Positions 24,215 through 36,960 are shown, counted from the first letter of the stretch. The stretch: 64,000 nucleotides of DNA from Smallanthus sonchifolius (GCA_023525975.1 CM042040.1:53661486-53725485), one strand, 5' to 3'. The notes: generated from the letters alone by a model not told the origin. Numbers and translations are program-made.

Positions 24215-25891
24215 TTATTATGACTGATCAGAACTTTTGTACCTGTTTAGGACTAAAATAATCTTAGGCGAAGGTCTAAATAAATGATGAGACGTTAACT
24301 AGTCAAAACCGGGTTTGATTTTAAATAACTCTAACTAGTTTAGATATGGATGATGATTAGTCAATGTCTAGACTAGGGTTAAATTACCCGATACCTATCA
24401 TGACTATAATCCTAAACCTCATACCTAATATTATATAAAATATTAAATTTATTAAAGTAAATATAAAAGTATATAAAATATTAAATTTGTTAAAGTAAAT
24501 ATAAAAGTATACATACCTGATTCTAGTCGTGTACGGTGTCGAGGAGATTGAAAAGTGAGTTTAGGAATTGAATGGAGCTCTATTTATTTTTATACACATT
24601 TCTTAACCGACTTACTTACATTGGTTTATATAAAAATATTTTTTTGCGTGGAAAGAAATTCAATCTAGATTTTTCGATCATGTATACATGCACACGTGTA
24701 TCTGTGAAGTTATAATTCATGATTTTTGTTATATTATATTATTATATATATATTTATTAAAATGAGTTTATCGGCTGAAAGATTTTGAGATTGATTATAT
24801 ATTATTATTTTTATTATATTATTATAATTAATTTAACCCACATTTTGTTTTTTCCCTTATAACGTTTCGAATATAACGTTATATATAATTCTCAAGACGT
24901 CGTCGGAACATACTTATTTTTATCTACGTTTCGACGTTAGTTTCATTAGAAACATAGCAGGTTCAAAATAATATATTTTAGTAAAATATTAATCGTTTGT
25001 CTTGGATTTGAAAGCTTAAATAGCATGTGCGTGTTGTTTAGGTTAAATAAATAATTTAAATCATAATGTCTTGTGTGTTATCATCTTAGGGTAAACGATA
25101 ATACTGAAACTGACAACATAGCGTGATAGGTACCACGTTAAGCTAGAATTTAGAGGTTTTGAAATTATTTGGCACACCACTCTCTTTATATGAAAATAAA
25201 TCCGAGTTTGGTGGCTCCTGCATTCCATAATTCCATTTAATAATGAGTATAATTAATCGATTGAAAGCTTGAGTTTTGACATACGTGTTACCCTCCGAGA
25301 TAGCGACTTGGTTAATACACTCATGGGTTAGGAGTTAAGTAATCATTGTTTTGGATAAATCAGATCTAATTCATGTGTTTCCCACCGGGATGGTGACTCG
25401 GTGGATACCCCTCTAAGTTGGATTTGTATGTGCTTAATTGATAGACTGTATTCTATGTGCTACCTTCTGTGATGGTGACTTGGGAGATGCACCACTAGGT
25501 GAGGTTGATTCGTACATTTAGTAATACTCATTCCATTCAGCCATCTTAATTTATAAAACATGTAAATCTTAGTTTAACATGGTGGGTGAAATCTATATGG
25601 TTTAACTCGTGTCTATACATGACCTTGAGACTGAATTAGATAGAACTATAGCTCTAAAGTGTGGGATCCATAGATAGATTGATATGCTTGGTAATGTAGA
25701 ATTGGAACACAATCGGGGGATTGAAAGTTGGTGTTTGGGTTTAATCGGATCGAAATATCAATTGTTACATATTAACGCGTGATTATATCTATCCTAATGA
25801 ATTAATAAGAATGTTAAAGTAGATTTCCAGTTGTGATTCCATTGTAGAGATTCTTTTTCGAGGACGAAAAAATGTTAAGTGTGGGGATGTT
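24215..25891 (+). other. Non-coding stretch: uncertain insert, then Athila 3' leader and PPT
   Basis: No gene. 24215-25060 is AT-rich and of unknown origin. From about 25150 to 25870 the sequence looks like Athila 3' non-coding DNA, with a loosely repeated ~120-base unit of GATNGNGACTTGG/CGG type at 25300, 25390 and 25470. 25876-25889 (AAGTGTGGGGATGT) is the polypurine tract directly before the LTR. Confidence 0.5.
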
Positions 25892-25936
25892 TGATGTGTT
25901 GCAAAACACATCTAATTATCCTTGTATTTTGTAGCA

Positions 25937-25974
<38 letters not shown>

Positions 25975-27313
25975 AATTGTTGCCGTGGAATTGGAGAGCG
26001 GGGGGACGACAGTCGCAACACGGAGAATTGGGATTGAGAAAGAAGTAGGTCAAAAGTAAAACGAATTGTGGACGGCTTTTGTGGAATATAGAACAGAAAG
26101 AAAAAAAAAAGAAACATACTAGCACGCCAATATTTATTAAGAAGCATGTAAGTCAATATTAATTGAAGCTAGCATGTTAGCATGTGAATTAATTAAGTTA
26201 GTTGTTTAATTATTTTCTATTTTACGATTAATGTTTTTATTGACTTTTTGGGTCTTATCTTTCTCATGTTTCTTTGCTAAACTTGTTTAAACTATCTAGG
26301 TTCTTGATGATTGTTTGATTGAATGTTGGATCTCTTTCGGTTTATGTTAATTGTTGATGGATTTATGATAAAGTAAAGAACTTGAATTCAATTGGTATGA
26401 TGTTTATGCATATTTAATTCTGATTTGCAATTGGTTTGTGTTTCACATGCGTTTTGTTGAATGTCTTTCAAATAATAGATGCATGTTAGGTTGCTTACTT
26501 TGTGTTTATAACTAGTTTGTGGATAATTGATATCATCATCCAAAGAAACGCAGATCGAGAGTATCTTATGGTTAAATGTTCTTCCTACTTCAATAACTGA
26601 AAGATGAGAAGTTGTCGGGTATTCCTTGGTGTTAGGGTTTTTAGGTAGATTGCTCTGAAAGAAGGGTTTCCTAGGGCTTCTTAGCATCATTGATATTCCG
26701 TGGCATACCGAGTGTTGTCAGGTTACCCCGTATGTCCTAGGACGTATTGAGATATTGAGACTGAGATGTAACATATCTTTAGGGTATTTTAGCATTGCCG
26801 GAAATAGCTGAGAGGTGATCCGACCAACCGATGAGTTTACACGTTCCTTAGGGTTTCCTATTTGGTCACACCCGGAGAATGATCTAGGATCTTTAGGTTG
26901 TCTTAGGGTTTCGTATTCAAAGATCCCGGTTCCATCATAACTGTCATAGCCGAGAGAAGTTCATGTTTAGCAAATAGGATTCATAACCTAGATAGTGCTT
27001 TCTCCATTATTGATCTCATCTGTTTCGTCGGTGTCGTTAGTTAGAAGTCCCATTAGTTTGTCAGTTTAGAATCTCAGTTACACAAATTTCTCAATATAAA
27101 TCAGTTAGTTAGTTGAGTCAGAGTCTAGATAGAGTTGTCACTGGTGTCTCGTGGGTTCGATATCCGGACTTTCATTAGACTTTACTACTTTGATCGGTAC
27201 ACTTGCCGGTTGTGTGGTCTAATATTATGTTGAGTCTAGAGTTATAAACTTAAAGCTAGAATGTCTAGGTTAGGTTTTTATATTAATTTTTATAGACCGT
27301 CCAGCACACATCA
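25892..27313 (+). repeat. Athila 3' LTR, complete
   Basis: Begins TGATGTGTTGC and ends GCACACATCA, short inverted termini, 1422 bases. Its 3' end matches the 5' LTR remnant (20140-20226) and a second copy at 36961-37340. A (TA)n microsatellite lies at 25939-25971. Confidence 0.85.
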
Positions 27314-27859
27314 TATGTGATAATCAAGGAGCTGTACAATTATCTACGTAATCAACCCCTGCTCATGAACCACCACCATCCGCCACCGACCACCGCCAAT
27401 GTCGCTCGCCATCGACCACCGCCACTGTCGCTCGCCATCGACTGCCAACCGATGTCGCCTCTGATCACCGCTAAGCCCCAACCACTAACCCCGCCACTGT
27501 CCGTCGCCGCCCCGACCGCTGCAACGGGTCCTAGTTTTTCTTTTCATTCCTTCCTTTTTATTTACTGGATTCGCTTATCTTGAATAATTATCCAACCCTA
27601 GGGTATTCGTCGAGATCTACATCTCTTTCGTCTCACTGGTACGATTTCTTCTATAAACCTTCTCTTTTTTACACGGTTTGTGATTGCGAAATGTTATTTG
27701 ATAAATGGTTTAAAGTCAAATGGTAATAGTCAACATTAAAGTCAAAAGGTGCAAAGCTGCTGATTAGTCTAAATCAGAAAGTTGAGGGTGCAGTTTGTTA
27801 TTCTTTGATAGTTAAAGGTGTTAGTTGTTCATTTGATGATCAAGTTTAGTGGTTGTTAA
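27314..27859. other. Non-coding; GC-rich Pro/Ser/Thr-type patch
   Basis: 27355-27530 is unusually GC-rich (CCACCGCCA-type repeats) and open in one frame of 88 codons, with Pro/His/Ala-rich wording and no recognisable domain. A GT-flanked intron-like pattern may follow. It could be a captured or dead exon. The rest is AT-rich with nothing recognised. Confidence 0.3.
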
Positions 27860-28513
27860 TAGGGTTGTAAACGAACTAAACGTTCAGCGAACGGTTCATG
27901 AACCGTTCGGCGGGAAGTTCGTTTACGTTCGTTCGTTTAATAAATGAACGAATATGAACAAGAAATTTCGTTTGATTAACTAAATAAACGAACATGAACA
28001 GAGGTCTCGTTCGTACAGTTGTGTTCGTGAACGTTCGGTAATCTGTTCGTGAACGTTCGGTAAGATGTTCGTTCGTTTATGTTTGTTCATTTTCATTTGT
28101 TAAAGATGTTCATTCAGATTTTTGTATATTTATGTTTTATTTCATCTAAACTATTTATATTCTTTAATTATTAAAATTTTTTATTACCCTAACAATTAAC
28201 TAAGTAAAGTAGGAAACCATATTCTCATTTATGCGTCATTTCCCTATCGACTATTACTTGATTAGGGCTTCTAAGTTCTCAATTCTAAATAATGTAAGCT
28301 TCCCTCAATCCTAAATCATGTAAGGATTAGGGTTGACATCAAAAGTCCTAAACAGCGCTTCGTTCGGTAACGTTCATGAACAAACCCATTTCCTTAACGA
28401 ACAAACACGAACATGAAATTCCGTTCGGTTAGCGTTCGTGAACAAGTTCAATGCTTATAGAACAAACACGAACAAGGCTTCGTTCGGTTCGGTTCGTTTT
28501 GTTTACAGCACTA
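27860..28513. mobile_element. hAT-like non-autonomous element rich in GTTCGT/ACGAAC
   Basis: Starts TAGGGTTGTAAACGAAC and ends GTTTACAGCACTA, imperfect inverted ends. The flanks GTTGTTAA (27852-27859) and GCTGTTAA (28514-28521) differ by one base, fitting an old 8-bp hAT target duplication. The ends are packed with inverted GTTCGTTT / AAACGAAC / GAACGTTCG motifs. No ORF. Confidence 0.7.
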
Positions 28514-29224
28514 GCTGTTAATAGTTTGTTAACAAGAGGGGTGATTAGCAATATATTAGGTTAGAGTTGTTGTGATCTTTTTCATTCTGTTTTGTAATCC
28601 AATTTTCATCTTTCAATTTCTTGTAATCAAGTTTAATCAATAACAAGAACAATCTTTTGGTGATTGATTTTAGATCTCTGGTATTAAATTCACACGAATT
28701 AAAAAACGATAGATGCATTTCAAAGGGTGAAAAGAAATCAAGTGAAATTTGTTCATGAGAAACTATAAGATATTTCATAATGGGTGAAGGTATGACCTCC
28801 TCTTTAATTCTTTTATATACATTATATGCACTTTTTTTATTTTATTACGAAGTACCATCTTCTCCATTTTCATGTGCCTCATTTTTATTTCTAAATAGGA
28901 TCCAGAAAATGAAACGTGTAATATACTAATTGAATTGTTATTATAAAGACTTATGTTCAAAATTTAGTGTCTCTACATTTGTGTTAGTGTGTTTTGCATA
29001 TTTTAAGGAGTGGAGGAACTCAGAAGAATGTTATATCCTTTTCATAGCAAGTCGAGTTTTTTCATGACTTTATAAGTTGGTATGGTTGACACTGTTTACC
29101 ACCTACAACCTACAGATATAGTAAGAAGTTTTAATACGAATTTATGAATGCATGTTACCACATAACTAAAGTGAAACCGGATACTTAAAAATTCAGCCGA
29201 GAATGGTGGTGATTACACTGGAAC
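28514..29224. other. AT-rich intergenic sequence, nothing recognised
   Basis: Short open stretches at 28545-28960 show no family resemblance and have neighbouring-intergenic base composition. I see no gene or element boundary here. Confidence 0.4.
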
Positions 29225-29392
29225 TAAGGCTGTTCACGAGTCGAACCGAACCGAGCGGACCTTTGCTCGTGCTTGGTTCGTTTACAAACTGAACCGAGCC
29301 GATCGGCTCGTTTATAGTTGAGCCAAAAATCGAACGAGCATTATCCGAGCATTAATTTTCCGAGCAAGCGACGAGCGATTTGGACAACCCTA
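29225..29392. mobile_element. Short hAT-like MITE
   Basis: Starts TAAGGCTGTTCACGAG and ends TGGACAACCCTA. Reverse-complemented, the end reads TAGGGTTGTCCA, an imperfect terminal inverted repeat like that of the 27860 element. The interior has inverted CCGAGC/GCTCG motifs. No clear target duplication. Confidence 0.45.
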
Positions 29393-29667
29393 CTCTTAAC
29401 CAAATGTGTTTATTATTTAATCATTGATAATTATTATATCATTAACCAAATGTATTTAATATGAATTAACATTTATAATTTGTATAAAAAAATTAATACC
29501 CAATTGGAAAAAAATTAAAACTAGCTTAACATAATTTATAATTGTCACGTCAAAATACATTTTTTAAAGACATATATTAACATATTATATTCTATTTTAT
29601 TTAATACGAGTAATACACGAATTTTTAAAAACATAATTTTTTTATTACTAACATTTCATTTATTCAA

Positions 29668-29696
29668 CCCGTGTAATGTACGGGATTCCAACCTAG
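29668..29696 (+). mobile_element. Orphan Helitron 3' terminus
   Basis: Hairpin CCCGTGTAATGTACGGG is followed by 12 bases ending in CTAG and then T. This is the same terminus as in the small Helitrons at 40015-41578 and 56525. I could not find the matching 5' end. Confidence 0.6.
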
Positions 29697-29877
29697 TACA
29701 TATATATAAATTAATTAATTATTAATTCGAGTCAAACAGAACGAAGCAGCGAGAATGAAAACTTTAAAATAATAAAAAAAATTATTCTTATCAAGAATGA
29801 ATCAACGTCACACAAAAATATTTATTTTATTACTAAAGCATAAAAAGATTATAGTATGAGATTCGAAGCTAATGTGT

Positions 29878-30435
29878 TTGACTAAATTACAAATTTTGTC
29901 CTTTTTGTTTGTCTAAATTATGAAATGGATCTGTTAAATGTTTGACTTTCACTCCTTGTCCTTTATTTCAAAAAGTGTCAACATTTTTCGTCCTTTCCAC
30001 TAACAGATGTTAAATTTTTCAACGGATGTTAAATTTTCAGTTAAGTCACCTCATGTGCAGTGCACATGAGGGCATTTTACTCTTTTTACCTTAAAGGGCT
30101 ATTTACGTAAACATAATAAAAATTAAATACAGAGACTATTTACGTAAATACAAAAAATATAAGTTTATTTATGTTGTTACTAAACCCACCACCACCACTT
30201 TCTTCATCGCCGCCGCCACCACCAAGACTCCAGCGGTGGTCATCTTATCGCCACCACCAAGGCTTCTACTCGATTTCACTGCCGGAATCCCCCCACACAC
30301 ATGATCACACCCTTTATTCTTGTGCCCTAGACCACCGCCGACCCTACCCCCAAATCGATGGTGAAAGTCAAACATTTAGAGGATCCATTCCATAATTTAG
30401 GCAAACATAAAGGACAAACCTAGTAATTTAGTCAA
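29878..30435. mobile_element. Long-TIR element with GC-rich interior (Pack-MULE-like)
   Basis: The ends are ~60-base inverted repeats: TTGACTAAATTACAAATTTT at the left and, reverse-complemented, TTGACTAAATTACTAGGTTT at the right, each continuing into TGTCCTTTNTGTTTG. The flanks share ATGTGT (29872-29877; 30437-30442). The interior 30180-30390 is GC-rich with CCACCACC runs, unlike the AT-rich ends, as seen where such elements carry gene fragments. No domain is recognised inside. Confidence 0.6.
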
Positions 30436-32015
30436 TATGTGTAGAAAAAAAGATAATCAAATTAGATCATATTTTATGTAAAGAACTTTGTATATATTTT
30501 TTTAAATATTCTGAACTAATTATAACATAATCCGGTCCGACCAATGAACCAATAAGACGACCGTTCGATGTCCGAAGTGGCGAATCTAGGGTTTTTTTCA
30601 ATGGGTTAACTGTTTTTGGATGCTCCAACTTCATAGGGGACATAAAAAATTTCAGTTCGTTTCGATGGTTTGGGTCGGGTAAAGTTCCTCACATAAAAAA
30701 AATACGATATAATAATAGAAAAAAAATCATGATTAAAAATTAAAAAAACACATAGTATAAATAAAACAGGAATTCACCACTGTAATTTATTCATTTTGGC
30801 AAGATCACTTTGTATAGGGTAGTGGTAGAACCAGAATAAACAAATAATTTGAAAACCTTTTATAAAACCAAATGTAGTTTTAAAATTCTAATATTTGTTT
30901 TATTTTTTATAACTATTTGAAAACCTTAAAAAGACGTATCGAAGAAGTTACCAATTTCAAGGAGCTTAAATGAGAATGCATAAATTATATACTTTTAAAG
31001 TTTTTTTGTACCTTAGCGTAAAATATTTATTAAATATGTGAATTTTGAAATTTTGGTGTAACGGATAAGTTTAATTAAATGGGGTAATCTATCACTTTTA
31101 TTAAACGGGTAGAAAGAGTCACTTTTATTTTTTCTTAAAAATAAAGTATTGGGTATTTTCTGTTTTGGTCTTATTTTTAGTAAGTTGTTAAAGTGAGAAA
31201 AAATGCAAAGTTCATTTCTACTTCATATAGTTTGGCTTTAAATGTTTGGACAACTTTTGATTTATTCGAACGACTTCCTTTAAAGCTAATTTTTTTAAAT
31301 TAATTTTACCCGTTTAGCCCATAAGAGATGCAACATAACCCGAATCAACCTGCTTATATAAATAGATAGGTTGAAACTCCGGCCAATAGCAATTAAAAAA
31401 AACAACTTGAACAAAGGGAATAAATTAAATACAAATCAACTAAATGATCACCCACCTTATTGGAAATGATCATAGCACATAACCACTACAGTTTATAGCT
31501 GCGATTGCACTCTTTCATATGAGAATTTTTTTAAAATACGTAAACTTGTGACAAAAATACATAATTTATGCAACTCATATTGAGGGGAAAACCAAACTCT
31601 GCAAAATGCCTTTTACCTTTAAACGGGTCATGAACGATTGTCAAACGAGTTTCCAAATTTTGTTTTGATTTGCTATTTTTCACATTGTATCGTTTATTCA
31701 TCCCCGTGTATTGTAATACACGGGTTCTAAAACACTATTAAATTATATAATAAGAATGGTTTTATAAAAAAGTAGAAACACCCATCTGGAACAAGTTTAT
31801 CAAGTTAAAACATATGATGAAAGATTGGTGTAGTTTTAATACAACCTAAAAGTATATAGTATATAGGTTCTCAATGTAATTGTCTATTATAATGCTTGTA
31901 TGTTCTTTCTTCATACTAGCCGTTGCTAACTGGTTTGGTTTTCGGAATAAAGTTTGCCTTTAAAATAAATAACATATGATGGAAGAAGAAATTGTAACAT
32001 TAAAAGAAACACCCA

Positions 32016-32051
<36 letters not shown>

Positions 32052-32315
32052 CATCAAAGTTACCAACTAATTAACATGATGAAAATATGCAAGTACTAAT
32101 ATGATTACTTGATTAATATTTCAAGAAACATGCATACAATGTTCATAATACTTGTACAGAAACGGTTAGACCATAATTCAAGGAGTTCTTGTAGGATGGA
32201 TATCCAAAAGAAAGCACTACAAACACAAAAGCAACATATACCCCAGCTTTCACATACTCGGCTGCTTATTTTGTATGTCTACATGCACATACTATTACAA
32301 CATCAAATCTACCAA
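30436..32315. other. AT-rich intergenic sequence with a Helitron-like hairpin
   Basis: No gene. 31703-31724 is a perfect palindromic stem (CCCGTGTATTGTAATACACG, then GG) followed by TTCTAAAACACTA, a degenerate Helitron 3' end. A (TA)n run lies at 32022-32049. This stretch would form the 3' flank of the FUS3-like gene. Confidence 0.45.
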
Positions 32316-34386
32316 CTAGATCTTGTACAGATCATCAATTGACAAATTCTCGATTGCAAAGTTCGGCTGCGCTGTCGGGTAGCTTGTCATGAATCCACCC
32401 AAGAAATCAAGTGGAGTCATAGTGTCATTGGAATAGCTGGTATCGTAAACGAACGTCATACCCATTTGTTCCTCAGTGGTGGAAACATTCATAGGGTAGT
32501 TAATGGGGTTCAATAGCTCAACTTCAAGACCACCCCAAGGAGAGTTCTGATTCATGAAACCACCATTACTTGCTGGTGCTTTGATAGGTTTCACTTCTTT
32601 CTTTGCATATTCTTCAACTTCATAAGCTTTTACAGCTTGTATCACCTAATTCAGAACCAAAAAAAAACTTCTTTTTTACTTGCTCAAATGGAACTAAAAT
32701 CAAGATGATAACGTGCTTACATAGTTGAGATTAACTGAATCTCGATACAACATTATATAGTCACCAACTTGCAGTTCATGCTCCTCGGCAAAATCCCCTG
32801 AAAAATATCAAGAATTTGCATACGATTTACAATTTTAGCATTCACCAAAATTTGAAGTTGAAACAAAGATGAACAACATACCAGTGCCCTCAAGGACATA
32901 CATTCGACTGTTGTTGTTTGGCCAGAACCTGTTGAATGATGAGAAGCAAAGCCCGGTTGGTTAGATAAAAAAAGAAAAGAATTTTGATGGACCATAATTT
33001 TATTATTTCTAAGCATTAAGAATGTTCAATGAAAATGACTAGCCACGTTATACATGTATGTTTTTTGAGAAGGTTAAACTAACCTAAACTTGAAACACCA
33101 CACATTCATGCCATCCATATCATCCATCTCCAAAACGATACCTTCCTTGGCGATCAAAGCGGGCAGGTGAGTTTCCGCTGGTTTCTGAAACAAAGCACAT
33201 AACAAACATAAACACTGAAAATAAAGAATATTCATCCATGTCAACGATTCTGCAAAAGAACATTCAGGTGTAAACCGTCTACAAAACACGATATATAAAA
33301 TAAATTAAATAAGAACTAACCTTTGGCAACACAATTCTTTTTAGCACGCCTACATCGCTTTTTTGCAGCTTCTTGCTGAAGAGAAATGTCAGCCTTCCCT
33401 GATCAACAATCTAATTAAGATAGACATATCAGGCGCACTTTAAAATAAGAACATTTAGAGCGGGGTAAAACGCACAAAAGAACGTCCTCAAACAAATGAC
33501 TAGCATACCAACAAAACAACCTAATTTGATTGATCAAGTTGGCTTTTTAATCCAGTTATCTTATACAAAAGCAAGAAGAAAAATGATATATTGCACCAGC
33601 TTACAGAATATGTAAACACAATTTGCTTCATGAATTACACATAGTTGATTTAGAGAGAAGAATAATGAAAAATTAACTAATTTTTTCTAGAATAAACAAT
33701 CTAATTCAGATTGAAATCTTGTTCTTGATGCATAAAGTCCCATTTTTACTCACTAAAACCATCACCAGTTACGGATTATATTTAGACAACCACACCGTTT
33801 GTAACCATTTTAAAGTTTTTACCCATACAACACCGAGAACAAGGGTCCGTTACCAAACAACTTCCTATTGCCCCAATCAAGGCAGGATAAATCAAAAAAT
33901 GCCCCAATCTTAAAAGGGAATAAACTAGTAAATCGCAAATAACTAAATGTAAAAAGACTGATTCAGCCTTCTCCTTGATAAAAAAAAATTATCTTTTGCA
34001 CCTAAATAAGCTTCGGTTATGGTGGTTTCATGAAGATACTTAAAGGCAAAACCAAAAGGGGGTAAATGCATCTATTTAATGGATGATCCAATGGCATAAA
34101 ATTAAAATATATATTTAACATTATCTGATCAGAAAATAAAAGATGATCCAATGGTATAAAAGAAAGTTACAGTAGCCGGAAGAGGAGTAGCAAAGGAAGT
34201 GAAGGATCGGACGGCGGCGGAAGCACCTCGCCGGAATCTTGGCATCCGTTTCTTCTTAAGAAAATCAAAACGAGCAGCAGCCACCAGATCTCTATCGACA
34301 GCAGGAGCAGGAGCAAGAGGTTTATTGGCGATGGTCATTTCGAAACCAGCAAATGCCCTCAAGCCACAGGCCTCGTTTCTCTCCAT
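32316..34386 (-). CDS. FUS3: B3-domain transcription factor FUSCA3 (FUS3-like), six exons
   Basis: Exons on the minus strand: 34386-34171, 33410-33321, 33184-33084, 32928-32882, 32797-32721, 32645-32316. They join in phase to 861 bases, 286 residues plus stop, with GT-AG introns throughout. The N-terminus has a basic KKKRMPRFRR patch. The B3 DNA-binding domain spans about residues 77-185 (TFLFSKKLQKSDV, RIVLPKKPAETHLPAL, FRFWPNNNSRMYVLEGTGDF, LQVGDYIMLYRD). The acidic C-terminus ends with TPLDFLGG and ENLSIDDLY blocks, as in Arabidopsis FUS3. FUS3 is a nuclear master regulator of seed maturation that binds RY (CATGCA) elements. ABI3 and LEC2 share the B3 domain but not this C-terminus. The length is slightly below Arabidopsis FUS3. 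It looks intact. Confidence 0.9.
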
Positions 34387-35963
34387 TCGCCTTGAGTTTC
34401 AGCTTCTAGGGTTAGGGCTTGTTTATCGGCAATTGGGCGTGGATTGGGAAAAGGTTTTTCCTATATTTAGCAAAGATTTGGTGACAAATGTACATGCTGC
34501 ATTCATAAATTTCAATTTTGAAAGCAATGCATAGGGGATTGTGATGCAAGGGCCAATGGGGGTGGTGACGAATGGAAGGGGGAGATGATGGGGAGGGGGT
34601 TGAGGTGGGGGGTGGAGAGGAAGTACAGGTGTTGCAAAAGTTCTGAGGAGATTGTTGGGAAAGAAATGGGGCGATCATTTATGCCTTCAACCAATCACCA
34701 CCCCAATCGCCCACTACCTAATCACCCTTTCTGTTCTCTTCTTCAAAGATATCCGCTTCGCTTGGAAGAAGATGAAGACGATGACGGTCACCGGGTTTGA
34801 TTTGAATTTTCGAAAAACGCTCGATCACACCTATCGTTCACCCTTTGACTTTTTCTTTCCTACTAATTTAAATAATGTTTATAGTTTTTCCCTTTTCTTT
34901 TTCTAGGAAATCAAAGGAAGCTCGTTCATTTAGACGAAAAAAAAAAATTCAATATGTTAGATAGAATGGTCGGATTGTTAGCTCGTTCAACTTTAATTAA
35001 TTGTAACTAGTAACTAATCCGGTGTGTTGCAGCCCAACACGTTAAGAAATAGAAGCTAAACGGCCTTGATTATAAAAAAGGAAAGTTAAACATTTAACAA
35101 ATCAAATTCTTAAAAGAACAGACACCAGATCTCTTCGAAACCTTTTTTTTTCCTTAAACTTAATCAAACTCTTTCAGAAGCCACTCACGTTGCGGCGCGT
35201 TAAATCGCACGTAGCGGCACGTGCAATACATCGTAAAAACTTATTTAATAACTTTTTTAAACTTAAGACTTTAATTTAGCAAAGTTAAATAAATGACTTT
35301 TCAATGATAAATAACAAAGTATACTAATTGTTTTTATTAACTCTTCTACTTCAAAAATCATTAAATAAAAAATATTAAGAAACAAATAAACAATATTCAT
35401 GAACTATAATTTACATTCAACTCTTAGATCGGTATTGCCAAGTTGTATAGGACCTCCTTACAACTAATATGAAAAGAAAAAAAGAGAGATTTTAAATGTG
35501 AGAGAGTATGAGAGAGAGTGTATAGAAGAAGACGAAAGTAGAAAAAAAAAACAAAATTAAAAAAATGCAATACCTTCTTGTACTTTACGCGTCACTACTT
35601 ACCAATATGGTAATTGTAAGTAGTATAATATGTAATTGTTTTCTCAGTCTTAGCATCTTGCTAGGGTTACTTGATTTTTTTAAATGTTTACCTTATCCGT
35701 TAAAAATATGTTTATAGTTTTCAGGTGACACCCGTAAAATTAACCTATCTTTCTTACTTAGGCTGTGTGTAATGTGGTCTTGTGACGGTCATGAAACACC
35801 GTGGGCCCCTCCGTGAGATCAAAATTTTAAACATACTAATTTATAAGTGATTCTCTCTGTTGAGGGGTGGGGCGAGGCTGTGAGAGGGGTCACGGGCGTT
35901 GCCTCCTTGTTGTCATTTATGTGTTGGCCAATGGGAAAGCCATGTGGGGTGTGGGGCGTGGGG
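34387..35963. other. FUS3-like promoter side and intergenic DNA
   Basis: Sequence upstream of the FUS3-like start. It includes a G-rich stretch (34555-34625) and AT-rich DNA. 35480-35540 is a GA-rich run (GAGAGAG). 35800-35963 is GC-rich with GGGGTGTGGGG wording ending at an LTR edge. No gene recognised; the short open stretches at 34412-34906 lack family features. Confidence 0.4.
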
Positions 35964-36960
35964 TGTCACACCCCGTCTATGACGAAAACAAGGGTTGAGA
36001 CAGTTGTAGGGAATCATGAACACATTATTTAAAAAAGAAATACTAAATGCATTCATATCCAAATTACTATTACATGATTTCTTGTTTTTAGTACAAAATG
36101 AAGATTCATGAATATAGACTAACTATTCAAAAGACTATTGTTTAGAAATCTTCTCATGTACTCCAAATCATGCAAGTTTGACATGCTATCAATTGATAGA
36201 TGAGGTGTCAACTAAAAAGTCAATGAATTTGTAGTTTTAAGTAAAATATGAAATTAGTAGTAAATAAGTGAGCACATAAATATTTGTCTATGTCATGTTG
36301 AGGAAATACACAATGAATAAGATGTTATAATAAATAAGACCGCAACTAAACCTTATGACCAGATATATAGATACCCTAATTAAAGGCTTATCACATAACA
36401 ATAATAAACAGAACACACAAATAAACATTCACTTCATAATAGTTGGAGCGACCAACCATGAATAGGGAGGTCGTCCCGATAGATCTATCAATATTAATTC
36501 GCCGACATCTTACATGAGTTAAATAGTTGCGTAAAGTAAACGGGGACTTAAGGTGTGATAATAGAATAACTCAAGATTATATAACTAGATAAACATGTGT
36601 ATAGCCAACATAGGGAACAATATTCGAACAATATTTAAGTTGAGAAACAAGCATATTTTCCCTCCAAAATGTTAAAGTGAAAAGGGGCTACGAAAACTAA
36701 CAAAGAGTCGGAGAGTAGATGATATAAAGGACTTAAAATGGAGGAATGTCCTTACTCAGGTCCTACAATAGTCGGGCCTCTAATGAGTTTTATGGACTTA
36801 CTTACTAAGATTATGTTGGACCAACACGTTAAGTTCTCCAACTTTTATAAGTTATAAGTTGAGGCGTACTCACATATTATTTAGAAAAATAGTTGGAAAC
36901 AATGTGTTAGCCATCCAACATTATATAAATATGTTTATAAGTCTGAGAGTGTCATTCTGT
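35964..36960 (-). repeat. Truncated LTR fragment (chromovirus type)
   Basis: Begins TGTCACACCCCGTC, the reverse of a ...GGGGTGTGACA LTR end. About 36440-36500 has an ACCATGAATAGGGAGG block resembling (in reverse complement) the solo LTR near 5050-5075 (CTCCCCATAG...ATTCAT). It stops at the Athila LTR fragment at about 36961. No coding capacity. Confidence 0.5.

Larger units (their letters stand above)
20140..27313 (+). mobile_element. Athila-type non-autonomous LTR retrotransposon
   Basis: Has a tRNA-Asp primer site at 20234, gag-like ORFs at 20478-22018, a purine tract at 25876 and a complete 3' LTR at 25892-27313. Only the last ~87 bases of the 5' LTR remain. The tRNA-Asp site and the AAGTGTGGGGATG tract are characteristic of Athila/Calypso elements. 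No protease, RT or integrase is recognisable, so it would have needed proteins from a partner. An unrelated minus-strand LTR (22674-24214) is nested inside. Confidence 0.85.

Noticed and set aside
30169..30395. Pro/Ser- and Gly/Val-rich open frames on both strands
   Set aside because: They arise from CCACCACC-type repeats inside a TIR element; no start context, domain or splice evidence.
34199..34534. 111-codon plus-strand frame over FUS3 exon 1
   Set aside because: Antisense shadow of the coding exon; the minus strand matches the FUS3 N-terminus and splices in phase.
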